Assembly (NCBI RefSeq): GCF_900104925.1
Contig: NZ_LT629735.1
Coordinates: forward strand, 308,291-372,290
Direction: 5' to 3'
Origin: Opitutus sp. GAS368
GTDB lineage: Bacteria > Verrucomicrobiota > Verrucomicrobiia > Opitutales > Opitutaceae
DNA: 64,000 bases
Below, piece after piece: positions 41,113 through 49,651 of the stretch (positions within the stretch are counted from its first letter, which is position 1; each line of letters starts with the position of its first letter). The notes beneath the pieces are model-generated. The model did no database searches and was not told the DNA's origin. It saw only the letters and a program-made list of their open reading frames with translations. The position numbers were made by a program, and so were the translations under genes.

Positions 41113-42789
41113 ATGATTTCCTGGATCCAACGCTACTTTCAGAAGCACTTCCGCCTCGTCTTCGCCGTCATCCTGATCGCCGTGGCCCTGCCCATGGTCG
41201 TCATCTACAGCTCCTCCGGCGGCGGCGGCCGCAACGGTGCCAGCAAGCTCCTCGAGCGCCCCTTCTTCGGCCGCAACCTGGGCAACGCCGAGGAAACCCG
41301 CCGCATCTTCAACGACGCCACCTGGAGCATCCGCCTCAAGGCCGGCTACGACGCCCTCCAGAGCGCCCAGCTGCAGCAATACGCCCTCCAGCGCGTCGCC
41401 GGCCTCGCCCTGGCCGACGAACTCCACCTGCCCGTTCCCACCGCCGACCAGGTGGCCAAGTCCGTCGCCACCCTCCACGCCTTCCAGAACGAGCAGGGCC
41501 AGTTTGATGCGGCCCGCTACAGCCAGTTCGCCGACTCGCTCAAGACCCGCACCGACCTGACGGGCGCCGACGTCAACCGCATCCTGCGCGACGACGTCCG
41601 CCTTGAGGCCCTGTCCAAGCTCGTCGGCGGCCCGGGCTACGTCCTCCCCCGCGACATCAAGGAGCAGCTCAGCCTCGCCGACTCCATCTGGACCGTCCAG
41701 GTCGCCACGCTCGACTATGCCGCCTTCAACCCCGGCCTCAACCCGACCGACGAAACGCTGAAGAAATTTCATGCGGACAATGCCTTCCGCTACGACGTGC
41801 CCGCCCGCCCGCGTCTGAGCCTGGTCGAGTTCAAGGGCTCCGACTATCTCCCGTCCGTTTCCCCCACCGAGGCCGAGCTGCGCGCCGCCTACAATACCAA
41901 CCCCGCCCGTTTCCCGGTCCCGGCCGACGCCGGCAAGAAGGACGACAAGCTCGCCGCGCCCGGCGCCACCGTGGACAATTTCCCCAAGGTCCGCGCGCAG
42001 GTCGAGGCCGCGCTCAAGATGGCCGTCGGCGCCCGCGGCGCCTCGAAGGCCGCGAACGACTTCGCCACCGCCCTTTACGACCGCAAGCTGGCGGCGAACT
42101 CGCCCGAACTGGCCGCCTTCCTCGCCGAGCAGCACCACCCGGCCAAGGCCGTCGCCCCCTTCGCCCCCGATCAACCGCCGGCCGACATGCCCTGGCTCGC
42201 CAATTACGCCGAGCCCATCTCCCGCCTGAGCCAGGAGCGCCACTTCTCCGACCCGCTGCCCACGACCGACAGCTTCGTCATCCTCCTGTGGAACGAAAAC
42301 CTGCCCGGCTACAAGCCCCTGTTCGCGGAAGTGCGCGAGCGTGTGCTGGCCGACTACAAGGACAGCGAGAAGCGGAAGCTCTTCATCGCCCGCGGCCAGG
42401 CCCTCCGCACGCAGCTCCAGGCCGCCGCCAAGACCGCCCCCGCCAATTTTGCCACGGCCGCCGCCACTGAGAAGCTCGAGGTCAAGAGCTACGCCGGCTT
42501 CACCCTCCGCGCGCCGCCGCAGGACATTCCCTACCTGGCGTTCGGTGCCCTGCAGCAGGGCCTCGAGGCCGGCCAGGTCTCCGAGATGGTGGCCGACGCC
42601 GAGAAGGGCTACCTCGTCTTCGCGCAGGAAAAGAAGCTGCCCGACCTCACGCCCGCCAATCCGCGCTATGCCGAGCTCCAGCAGCAGATGATGGCCCGCA
42701 CCGCCAACAGCAACAGCAGCGTGTATCTCGGCGGTCTGGTGGAGGCCGAGCTCAAGAAATCCGAGCCGGCCAACGCGGCCCGTCCCTGA
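41113..42789 (+). CDS. SurA/PpiD-like periplasmic chaperone
   Basis: The 558-residue protein has one N-terminal membrane anchor (about 14-33, RLVFAVILIAVALPMVVIY) and then a periplasmic helical SurA_N/PpiD-type chaperone region. Segments such as RRIFNDATWSIRLKAGYDAL, ADQVAKSVATLHAFQNEQGQF and ADVNRILRDDVRLEAL fit this. A possible PPIase-like part follows, but catalytic motifs are not clear. Such proteins help outer-membrane proteins fold. A promoter-like TTGACA (41070-41075) with TAGGTT 16 bases later precedes it. Confidence 0.78.
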   Translation: MISWIQRYFQKHFRLVFAVILIAVALPMVVIYSSSGGGGRNGASKLLERPFFGRNLGNAEETRRIFNDATWSIRLKAGYDALQSAQLQQYALQRVAGLALADELHLPVPTADQVAKSVATLHAFQNEQGQFDAARYSQFADSLKTRTDLTGADVNRILRDDVRLEALSKLVGGPGYVLPRDIKEQLSLADSIWTVQVATLDYAAFNPGLNPTDETLKKFHADNAFRYDVPARPRLSLVEFKGSDYLPSVSPTEAELRAAYNTNPARFPVPADAGKKDDKLAAPGATVDNFPKVRAQVEAALKMAVGARGASKAANDFATALYDRKLAANSPELAAFLAEQHHPAKAVAPFAPDQPPADMPWLANYAEPISRLSQERHFSDPLPTTDSFVILLWNENLPGYKPLFAEVRERVLADYKDSEKRKLFIARGQALRTQLQAAAKTAPANFATAAATEKLEVKSYAGFTLRAPPQDIPYLAFGALQQGLEAGQVSEMVADAEKGYLVFAQEKKLPDLTPANPRYAELQQQMMARTANSNSSVYLGGLVEAELKKSEPANAARP

Positions 42790-42847
42790 GTCCGGCCCGG
42801 GATGCGCCGCTCATCCTGTCATAACGCCGCCCCTCTATTCCTCTCGT

Positions 42848-42875
42848 GCCACCGCCCCGCGGTGGCATTTTCTTT
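42848..42875 (+). terminator. Intrinsic terminator after the SurA/PpiD-like gene
   Basis: Stem GCCACCGC/GCGGTGGC (42848-42855 and 42859-42866) with a CCC loop is followed by ATTTTCTTT. Confidence 0.8.
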
Positions 42876-42968
42876 CCTGAAACCACTCCGGATCGCCACC
42901 GTCACAAAAAAGCTCAAACTTTTGCCCAGTTTCGCGTGTTCTACCGCTGTCCCCGTCCCACCCTTCTC

Positions 42969-44492
42969 ATGACCATCCTCCCCCGCCGCCTCACCGCCGC
43001 CTCGCTGGCCGCCCTGATTGCCTGCTCGGCCGCGTTCGCCCAGGACAGCGCCCCTTCTACCGCGCCCGCCGCCGCCTCCGCCCCCCGCCTTTCCCTGGAG
43101 GAATGCGTGGCCCGGGCGCTCGACAAGAACTTCGCCGTGCGCATCCAATCCTTCGCCGTGCAGCAGGCGCAGGACTCGGTCATCATCTCGAAGGCCGCTT
43201 ACGACCCGCTGTTCGGCTCCAACTGGCAGAAGGCCGTCCAAGAGAGCCCCAGCGCCCTCTTCTCCACGACCACGGGGCTCGGCGGCGCCAAACCCCAGAC
43301 CGACAACCAGTCGACCTCCTTCTCGCTGACCCAGCCCGTCATCACGGGTGGCACCCTGACCGCCAACTACAGCCTCGCCCGGAACGCCAGCAACACCGTG
43401 CAGGCCCTCATCAATCCGAGCTACAACGGCCTGGTCTCGCTGAACCTCAGCCAGCCCCTGCTCCAGGGCGCCGGCGTCGACTACAACCGCGCCACCATCC
43501 AGATCGCCCAGCTCGGTGAAAGGGTCGCCAACCTCAACCTCAAGAGCTCCGTCCTCACCACCATCCTCAACGTCGAGACCGCCTACTCCAACCTGGCCTT
43601 CGCCCGCGAGCAGTATGTGGTCGGCCAGGACGCCGTGAAGCTCGCCCAGCAGCTGCTCGACGAGAACCTCTTCAAACGCCAAACGGGCGTGCTCACCGAC
43701 CTCGACGTCGTCCAGGCCCAGGCCGGCCTCGCGACCGCCCAGAGCGCGCTCATCGGGTTCAAGCGGACCATGGAAAACGCCGAGGACACCCTGCTTCAGG
43801 CGCTCGGCGAGCGCGAGTTCACCACCCCGGTCGGCCACGTCGAGTTCCCTCCCGTCCCGGCGACCGCCCCCAACTTTGCCGGCTCCTACAAGCTTGCCCG
43901 CGACAACGGTCCGAATCTCGCCGTCTTCGCCGCCACGATCGAGCAATACAAGCTCACCGCCCTCCGGGCCAGGCGTAACACCCTGCCCTCGCTGAACGCC
44001 ATTGCCGGCGGCAGCTACAGCAGCGCGGAGCATTCCTACGGCGACGCCAATTCCTCCGTCTGGTCCGGCCCGGGCTACAACTGGAACGTGGGCCTGGCCG
44101 TCAGCGTGCCCATCGGCCTCCGCGCCGCCCGGGCGCAATACCGCCAGGCGCTGGCCAACGTCCAGAGCGAACAGGTCGCCTATGATCAGGCCGACCAAAA
44201 CCTGCTGGTGCAGGTGCGCGCGGCTGTCCGCGCCGTCCAGTCCAGCCAGGAGGGTGTCGCGGCCGCCATCCAGACCACGCTCCTGAGCCAGAAACAGAAC
44301 GAGCTTCAGAAGGCCAAGTTCGACGCCGGCGTCGCGACCAGCTACGATGTGCTGCAGGCGCAGAATCAGCTCGAAAATGCCCGCCTCACGCAGCTCCAGG
44401 CGGAGGTCGGCCTGCGCAACGCGCTCGCCAGCCTGCGCTTTCTCGAGGGCACCTCGCTTGATCTCTACCGCGTGAACCTGACCGCCAAGTAA
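42969..44492 (+). CDS. TolC-type outer membrane channel protein
   Basis: The 507-residue protein has a signal peptide (LTAASLAALIACSAAFAQ, cleaved near 24) and two outer-membrane efflux protein repeats. The first runs from LSLEECVARALDKNFAVRIQ with a beta strand region (STSFSLTQPVITGGTLTANYSL). The second holds WNVGLAVSVPIGLRAARAQYRQA and the coiled coil QKQNELQKAKFDAGVATSYDVLQAQ. This is the fold of TolC-like exit ducts. No inner-membrane pump or adaptor gene adjoins it, so the cargo is unknown. Confidence 0.92.
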   Translation: MTILPRRLTAASLAALIACSAAFAQDSAPSTAPAAASAPRLSLEECVARALDKNFAVRIQSFAVQQAQDSVIISKAAYDPLFGSNWQKAVQESPSALFSTTTGLGGAKPQTDNQSTSFSLTQPVITGGTLTANYSLARNASNTVQALINPSYNGLVSLNLSQPLLQGAGVDYNRATIQIAQLGERVANLNLKSSVLTTILNVETAYSNLAFAREQYVVGQDAVKLAQQLLDENLFKRQTGVLTDLDVVQAQAGLATAQSALIGFKRTMENAEDTLLQALGEREFTTPVGHVEFPPVPATAPNFAGSYKLARDNGPNLAVFAATIEQYKLTALRARRNTLPSLNAIAGGSYSSAEHSYGDANSSVWSGPGYNWNVGLAVSVPIGLRAARAQYRQALANVQSEQVAYDQADQNLLVQVRAAVRAVQSSQEGVAAAIQTTLLSQKQNELQKAKFDAGVATSYDVLQAQNQLENARLTQLQAEVGLRNALASLRFLEGTSLDLYRVNLTAK

Positions 44493-44688
44493 AAACCCCC
44501 GGCAAGCCCCGGGGCCTTGGCTCAATCCCACCCGGGCTCGCCCGCGCTCCAGTTCTTCCCATGCTGGAGCCACGGCGACCTCGCCGTGGTCTTTCCCCTC
44601 ATGCAAGCCGGAGCAAGCGCCGGAGTATTGAATCAAGGCGGACCGCCGGTCCATTTAGGCCATACGGCTTAACCTAATACCCTTGTCG

Positions 44689-44714
44689 CCCCCCGGCGGC
44701 AGGGGTTTTTCTTT
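44689..44714 (+). terminator. Possible terminator/attenuator before the tryptophanase-like gene
   Basis: CCCC and GGGG (44689-44692 and 44702-44705) can pair around a 9-base loop, followed by TTTTTCTTT. It lies only 15 bases before the next ATG and 200 bases after the TolC-type gene. It could end read-through or act as an attenuator. Confidence 0.4.
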
Positions 44715-44729
44715 GGTCACCCCCGCCCC

Positions 44730-46121
44730 ATGCAGTTTAAGACCATCATCGAGCCGTTCCGCATCAAGACGGTCGAACCGATCCGCTTCACCACCCGCGA
44801 GCAGCGCGCCGCCGCCCTGGAGGCCGCGCACCTCAATCTCTTCCGCCTCAAGGCCGAGGATGTCATCATCGACCTCCTGACCGACTCCGGCACCGGGGCG
44901 ATGTCCGCCGCCCAGTGGGCCGGCATGATGCAAGGCGACGAATCCTACGCCGGCGCCCGCTCGTTCTTCCGCTTTGAGTCGGCGGTGCGCGATGTCACCG
45001 GCTACCGCCACATCATCCCCACGCACCAGGGGCGCGCGGCCGAGCGGATCCTGTTCGCGAGCGCCTGCCGGGCCGGCGACATCGTGCCGAACAACACGCA
45101 CTTCGACACCACGCGCGCCAACCTCGAGGCCGTCGGCGTCACGGCGCTCGACCTGCGCTGCCCCGAGGCGACGCAGCCGTCGCTGGTCGCGCCGTTCAAG
45201 GGCAACATCGACCTGGTCGCGCTCGAGCGCTGTCTGACCGAGCACAAGGGCCGCGTGCCGTTCGCGATGATCACCATCACGAACAATTCCGGCGGCGGCC
45301 AGCCGGTCAGCCTCGCCAACATCCACGGCGCGTCCGCCCTCTGCAAGGCGCACGGCGTGCCGCTCATCCTTGACGCCTGCCGCTTTGCCGAAAACGCCTG
45401 GTTCATCAAGCAGCGCGAGCCCGGCCAGGGCAACCGCACCCCCGCCGCCATCGCCCGCGAGGCGTTCGACTGCGCCGACGGCTGCACCATGTCGGCCAAG
45501 AAGGACGGCTTGGTGAACATCGGCGGCTTCCTCGCGCTGAACAACGACGCCCTCGCCGCCAAGTGCCGCAACAACCTGATCCTCACCGAGGGTTTCCCCA
45601 CCTACGGCGGCCTCGCCGGCTACGACCTCGAGGCGCTGGCCGTCGGCATCAAGGAAGTGCTCGACGAGGACTACCTGCGCTACCGCATCCGCTCCGTCGC
45701 CTACCTGGGGGACAAGCTCACCGCCGCCGGCGTCCCGATCGTGCAGCCGCCCGGCGGCCACGCCATCTACATCGACGCGAAGGCCCTGCTGCCGCACATC
45801 CCGCCGGCGGAGTTTCCCGCCTGGGCCCTGTCGCTCGCGCTTTACCTCGAGGGCGGCGTGCGCTCCGTGGAGATCGGTTCGGTCATGTTCGGCCGCCAGC
45901 CCGACGGCACCGAGCGGCCCGCCGCCATGGAACTGGTGCGGCTCGCGTTCCCGCGCCGGGTCTACACCCAAAGCCACGTGGATTACCTCGCCGAGGTGAT
46001 CCTGCACGTGCACGGCCTGCGCGACCGCCTCCGGGGCGTGAGGCTGACGGAAGCCCCCGAGCAGCTCCGGCATTTCACGGCTAAATTCGCCCCGATCGGT
46101 GGCCGGCTTTTGGTGGACTAA
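44730..46121 (+). CDS. Tryptophanase-like PLP beta-eliminating lyase
   Basis: The 463-residue protein belongs to the tryptophanase/tyrosine phenol-lyase family. It has DLLTDSGTGAMS, IPTHQGRAAERI, ITNNSGGGQPVSLAN, LDACRFAENAWFIKQRE and the PLP Lys in TMSAKKDGLVNIGGF. Around the specificity site it reads RSVEIGSVMFGR, like tryptophanase, where tyrosine phenol-lyase has an Arg (SMERG). However, CTMSAKKDGLVNIGGF and YLGDKLTAAGVPIV look like the lyase. The most probable reaction is Trp to indole, pyruvate and ammonia. No tnaB permease or TnaC leader is visible. Confidence 0.85.
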   Translation: MQFKTIIEPFRIKTVEPIRFTTREQRAAALEAAHLNLFRLKAEDVIIDLLTDSGTGAMSAAQWAGMMQGDESYAGARSFFRFESAVRDVTGYRHIIPTHQGRAAERILFASACRAGDIVPNNTHFDTTRANLEAVGVTALDLRCPEATQPSLVAPFKGNIDLVALERCLTEHKGRVPFAMITITNNSGGGQPVSLANIHGASALCKAHGVPLILDACRFAENAWFIKQREPGQGNRTPAAIAREAFDCADGCTMSAKKDGLVNIGGFLALNNDALAAKCRNNLILTEGFPTYGGLAGYDLEALAVGIKEVLDEDYLRYRIRSVAYLGDKLTAAGVPIVQPPGGHAIYIDAKALLPHIPPAEFPAWALSLALYLEGGVRSVEIGSVMFGRQPDGTERPAAMELVRLAFPRRVYTQSHVDYLAEVILHVHGLRDRLRGVRLTEAPEQLRHFTAKFAPIGGRLLVD

Positions 46122-46147
46122 TTGCGCCGGCCACTTTTGCTGGCCGC

Positions 46148-46660
46148 ATGCGATCTGAGCTCAAATACGGCCTCATCAGCGGCGCGGGCCTCTGCCTGTG
46201 GATCACGCTGGAGTATCTGTTCGGCTTCCACACCACGCGGCCGGAGATCGGGGCCTACACCGGCTTGCTCTCCAACCTGGTGCCGCTGACGACGCTGTTC
46301 CTGCTGCTGCGGGCCAAGCGCGCCGCGGTCTACGACGGCCGGCTCAGCCTGGGGGCCGGCATCTGGGCCGGTGTCTTCGCCTCGTTCGTGGCCGCCCTGC
46401 TCGTCTACAGCTTCCTCGTCACCTACAGCCACTTCATCAACCCGACCTGGATCGACCAGGTGCTGGAAGCCAAGGTCGCGCAGCAGCGCGCCGCCCACGT
46501 GTCGGAGGCCATCATTCAGGAAGGCATCACCGCCACCCGTGACGCCTATACCCCCGGCGGCCTGGTGCTCACGATCATCGTCGGCATGACGCTCATGGGC
46601 GGGCTGGCCTCCGTCGGCCTGACGCTGCTGGTGCGCCAGCTGCCCCACCGCCCGGCCTGA
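46148..46660 (+). CDS. DUF4199 membrane protein
   Basis: The 170-residue protein has four hydrophobic helices (about 5-25, 38-54, 68-92 and 138-160). Between the last two is an extramembrane helix rich in charged residues (WIDQVLEAKVAQQRAAHVSEAI), the DUF4199 plan. The function of the family is unknown. It starts 26 bases after the tryptophanase-like gene, so the two may be co-transcribed. A 24-bp inverted repeat follows its stop. Confidence 0.82.
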   Translation: MRSELKYGLISGAGLCLWITLEYLFGFHTTRPEIGAYTGLLSNLVPLTTLFLLLRAKRAAVYDGRLSLGAGIWAGVFASFVAALLVYSFLVTYSHFINPTWIDQVLEAKVAQQRAAHVSEAIIQEGITATRDAYTPGGLVLTIIVGMTLMGGLASVGLTLLVRQLPHRPA

Positions 46661-46663
46661 TCA

Positions 46664-46721
46664 TGTAGGAGCCTGCTTGCAGGCGATCTTCGGCGTAATC
46701 GCCTGCAAGCAGGCTCCTACA
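46664..46721. repeat. REP-like inverted repeat, TGTAGGAGCCTGCTTGCAGG family
   Basis: Two perfect 24-base inverted arms (46664-46687 and 46698-46721) enclose 10 bases, and each arm has its own hairpin, GCCTGC TT GCAGGC. It stands between the convergent DUF4199 gene and miaA. The layout is like the GTGGGAGC-type REPs of Pseudomonas. Confidence 0.88.
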
Positions 46722-46747
46722 ATCGAAGGCATACTGCCTGGCAAAAT

Positions 46748-47659
46748 CTAGACGAACAGGTCCCCGACCTGCACCGTGGCGGCCGCGACCTGCCGGTGCT
46801 CCGGCAGCTGGGTCTTGAACCACGTGCGCTGCTTCTTCACCAGCGCGCGAGTGTTCTTCACGATGGCTGCGGCGAGCTCCGGCTCCGGCAGCCGGCCCTC
46901 GATGAAATCAATGGTCTCGCGGTAGCCGATGGCACCGGCCGCGCTGGGATTGTCCTTCAATCCCTGCGCCAGCAACCCGCGCACCTCGGCCACCAGCCCG
47001 GCGGCCAGCATCGCGGCCACGCGCTGGGCAATGCGCTGGTCCAGTTCGGCCGGCTCGCGCACCAGCTCGCAAAGCTTGACCGTGCAATCCGCGAACGGCG
47101 CCGGCTGGGCGTCGAAGTCGGCCTGCAACGCCGCCAGCGTCCGGCCCGAAGCCCGGCAGCGCTCCAACGCCCGCAGCACCCGCCGTGGATTCTGCACGTC
47201 CAGCGCGCCCAGCCCCGCCGGGTTCAGCCGCCCCAGTTCGGCCACCAGCGCCGCGAGCCCGGCTTGCTCCAGTCTGGCGCGCAGTTCCGTCCGCAACCCG
47301 GCCGGCACGGCGACCTCGTCCGCCACCGGGGCGAAGAACGCCTTCAGATAAAATCCGCTCCCGCCCGTCACCAGCACCTTGCGCCCGCGCCGCATGATAT
47401 CGTCGACCGCCACCCGGGCCTTGGTAACGTAATGCGTTACGTCCATCCGCTCCGTGAGCCCGCAGCTGTCGATCAGGTGATGCGGCACGCGGGCCAGTTC
47501 CGCCGGAGCGGGCTTGGCCGTGCCGATGTCCGCCCCGCGGTAGAAGAGCAGCGAGTCGCACGACACGATCTCGGCGCCGTTCGCCTCCGCCCAGCGCAGG
47601 GCCAGCTCGGTCTTGCCGACGGCGGTGCAACCGGTGAGGACGTGAAGGGTGCGTGACAT
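46748..47659 (-). CDS. miaA: tRNA dimethylallyltransferase MiaA
   Basis: MiaA prenylates A37 of tRNAs reading UNN codons. The 303-residue protein has the P-loop LTGCTAVGKTELAL, the substrate motif EIVSCDSLLFYRGADIGTAKP, HHLIDSC, LVTGGSGFYLKAFF, QNPRRVLRALE and the C-terminal AIGYRETIDF...TRALVKKQRTWFK. The start MSRTLHVLTG is the family N-terminus. The frame is open far upstream, but only as antisense of the kinase gene. Confidence 0.96.
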   Translation of the reverse strand: MSRTLHVLTGCTAVGKTELALRWAEANGAEIVSCDSLLFYRGADIGTAKPAPAELARVPHHLIDSCGLTERMDVTHYVTKARVAVDDIMRRGRKVLVTGGSGFYLKAFFAPVADEVAVPAGLRTELRARLEQAGLAALVAELGRLNPAGLGALDVQNPRRVLRALERCRASGRTLAALQADFDAQPAPFADCTVKLCELVREPAELDQRIAQRVAAMLAAGLVAEVRGLLAQGLKDNPSAAGAIGYRETIDFIEGRLPEPELAAAIVKNTRALVKKQRTWFKTQLPEHRQVAAATVQVGDLFV

Positions 47660-47746
47660 CGCGCCAGTGGAAGCGGGTGTGTCGGAATTGTCACAAGAAA
47701 AATCCGTGCAATCCGGACCATCCGTCGCTTTTCTCCGAGACCGCCT

Positions 47747-48628
47747 TTGAAAGCCCGGTTCATCTTCAACCCCTATTCCGGCCGGAATCGGCGCAATCCC
47801 TACCTGCGCGACCGGGCCGCCACTTTCATCAAGGAGCGCCGCCTTGACGCCACCGTCGTCGACACCGAGCGGCCGCGCCACGCCACCGAGCTGGCCCGGC
47901 AGGCGGTCGACGAGGGTTGCGGCTTGGTCGTGGCCATCGGCGGGGACGGCACCATGAACGAGGTGGCCACGGCGCTGGTGGACACGCCGGCCGTCTTCGG
48001 CCTCATCCCCTGCGGCTCGGGCAACGGCCTCGGCCGGCACCTCGGCATCCGCCAGCCCGGCCACGGCGCCTTCCGGACGCTGCTCGACGGCCGGCCGATG
48101 CCGATCGACACCGGCCTGGTGAACGGTTTCGCCTTTTTCAATGCCATGGGTCTCGGTTTCGAGGCGGATATCGCCGTGCGTTTCAGCCGCCAGACGAACC
48201 GCGGCCTCGCCGGCTACATCCGGGTCGGCTTTCCCTCGTTCTTCGCCCACCAGCCCGAGCGCTGCACGGTGCGGCACGCCGGCGGCACCGCCGAGGTCGA
48301 CGCCTTCACCCTCGCGGTCATGAACTCCGACCAATACGGCAACGATGCCCGCGTGGCGCCCGGGGCGAAGCTGGACGACGGCCGCTTCGAGCTGATCAGC
48401 GTGCCGCAGGTCGGCTTTCTCGGCGCGTGCGGCATGCTCTACCGGCTGGGCACCGACAGCTTCGACCAAGTCAAGGCGGTCACCCGCTTCAGCGGCGCGG
48501 AATTTGTCATCGAACGCACCAAGCCGGGCTGGATCCACACCGACGGCGAGCCCCGCGCCACCACCTCGAAGCTGGAAATCACCCTGAAGCCGCGGAGTCT
48601 GCGGATCATGGTGCCGGCGGAAGCATGA
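47747..48628 (+). CDS. Diacylglycerol kinase-like lipid kinase (YegS/DgkB family)
   Basis: The 293-residue protein has the diacylglycerol kinase catalytic domain: FNPYSGRNRRNP at the N-terminus, VVAIGGDGTMNEVATAL (nucleotide loop), LIPCGSGNGLGRHLGI and FNAMGLGFEADIAVRF. In the second domain VAPGAKLDDGRFELI and HTDGEPR are typical. It would phosphorylate diacylglycerol or a related lipid at the membrane. The start is TTG (reads KARFIFNPYSG); no in-frame ATG lies near. It is divergent from miaA. Confidence 0.9.
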   Translation: MKARFIFNPYSGRNRRNPYLRDRAATFIKERRLDATVVDTERPRHATELARQAVDEGCGLVVAIGGDGTMNEVATALVDTPAVFGLIPCGSGNGLGRHLGIRQPGHGAFRTLLDGRPMPIDTGLVNGFAFFNAMGLGFEADIAVRFSRQTNRGLAGYIRVGFPSFFAHQPERCTVRHAGGTAEVDAFTLAVMNSDQYGNDARVAPGAKLDDGRFELISVPQVGFLGACGMLYRLGTDSFDQVKAVTRFSGAEFVIERTKPGWIHTDGEPRATTSKLEITLKPRSLRIMVPAEA

Positions 48629-48633
48629 TTGGG

Positions 48634-48694
48634 TGTAGGTCGGCTCTTTATGCCCGGCAGGTTTCCCTCGTGTCGGGCGTAAAGCCCGACCTGC
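48634..48694. repeat. REP-like imperfect inverted repeat, GTAGGTCGG family
   Basis: TGTAGGTCGG...TTTATGCCCGGC and GTCGGGCGTAAAGCCCGACC face each other. The right arm contains its own hairpin, GTCGGGC GTAAA GCCCGAC. The loop TTTAY recalls the units at 30345 and 31811. It lies between the lipid kinase gene and the convergent GGDEF gene. Confidence 0.6.
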
Positions 48695-48706
48695 AAAGAA
48701 ATCACC

Positions 48707-49648
48707 CTACTTGAACGGAATCACCGTGCCGTCGGCCATCACGATCCGGTTGCGGCCGCCTTTCTTCGCGGCGTAAAGCGCCTTGTCCGCCACCCCCACC
48801 AAATCGGTGGCGCTGGTCGCATCGCCGATGCTCGTGGCGACACCCGCACTCAGCGTGACCTCGACGGTGAGATTCTTGCTCTCCACGAAACAAGGGGTCT
48901 CGGCCAGCAGCACGCCCAACCGCTTGATGTGCTCGGCGGCGTTCTTGCCGTCGGTCTCGATCATGATGAGGGCGAATTCCTCGCCGCCGTAGCGGGCCAC
49001 GCGGTCCACCGTGCGCACCTGGCCGGCGAGCAGGCTGGCCACATGGCGCAGCACCTCGTCGCCCACCTGGTGGCCGTGCGTGTCGTTGATCTTCTTGAAA
49101 TGGTCGATGTCCACCATGACGAGGGCGAACGGGCGCTTGAACCGCACGCTGCGGTCCCACTCCTCGTTGAGGATGCGCGAGAACTCGCGGCGGTTGAGCA
49201 GGCGCGTGAGCTCGTCGCGCTGGGCCAGCTGGCGCAGCTGGGCGAGCGTCTCGCCGAGCTTCAGGGCGTAGCGGATCGAGCGCTCGAGCAGGCGGGGATT
49301 GATCGTGGCCTTGACCAGGTAATCCACCGCACCCGCCTCCATGGCGGCGATGTCCACCTCCTCGCTGTCGTCGGCGGTCAGGATGATGACCGGCGTCTCA
49401 CCGCCGGCGATGCGGGCCTCGCGGAGCAGGGCCAGGCCGTCCTGGGCATCGAGCCGGTAGTCGAGCAGGCACACGGCGTATTTGCCGCTCAGGAGCTTCT
49501 TCAGCCCCTCGGCGTAGGTCTGGGCCCCGTCGAGCTCGAAGGCGCCGCCGCGGAAGTTTTGCACCAGCCCCTGCATCAGCCGCTGTTGCAGCCGGTCGTC
49601 ATCGATCAGCAGGATCCGGCGGACTTTGGGCGGGATCGTGGTGGGCAT
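48707..49648 (-). CDS. Response regulator with GGDEF domain (diguanylate cyclase)
   Basis: The 313-residue protein joins a receiver (LLIDDDRL; phospho-Asp63 in VCLLDYRLD; Lys113) to a GGDEF domain (about 140-313) that should make cyclic di-GMP. The active site is GGEEF (221-225), with metal Asp in VMVDIDHFKKINDT. The inhibitory I-site RxxD (R212-D215) lies exactly 5 residues before it, so product inhibition is expected. It starts 3 bases after trpA ends, so it is co-transcribed with a metabolic gene. No partner kinase is adjacent. Confidence 0.94.
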   Translation of the reverse strand: MPTTIPPKVRRILLIDDDRLQQRLMQGLVQNFRGGAFELDGAQTYAEGLKKLLSGKYAVCLLDYRLDAQDGLALLREARIAGGETPVIILTADDSEEVDIAAMEAGAVDYLVKATINPRLLERSIRYALKLGETLAQLRQLAQRDELTRLLNRREFSRILNEEWDRSVRFKRPFALVMVDIDHFKKINDTHGHQVGDEVLRHVASLLAGQVRTVDRVARYGGEEFALIMIETDGKNAAEHIKRLGVLLAETPCFVESKNLTVEVTLSAGVATSIGDATSATDLVGVADKALYAAKKGGRNRIVMADGTVIPFK

Positions 49649-49651
49649 GGC

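Noticed and set aside
44561..44677. 38-codon ORF before the tryptophanase-like gene as a TnaC leader peptide
   Set aside because: It contains no Trp residue and no terminal Pro, and lies in a hairpin-rich repeat-like stretch, so TnaC-type control is not supported.
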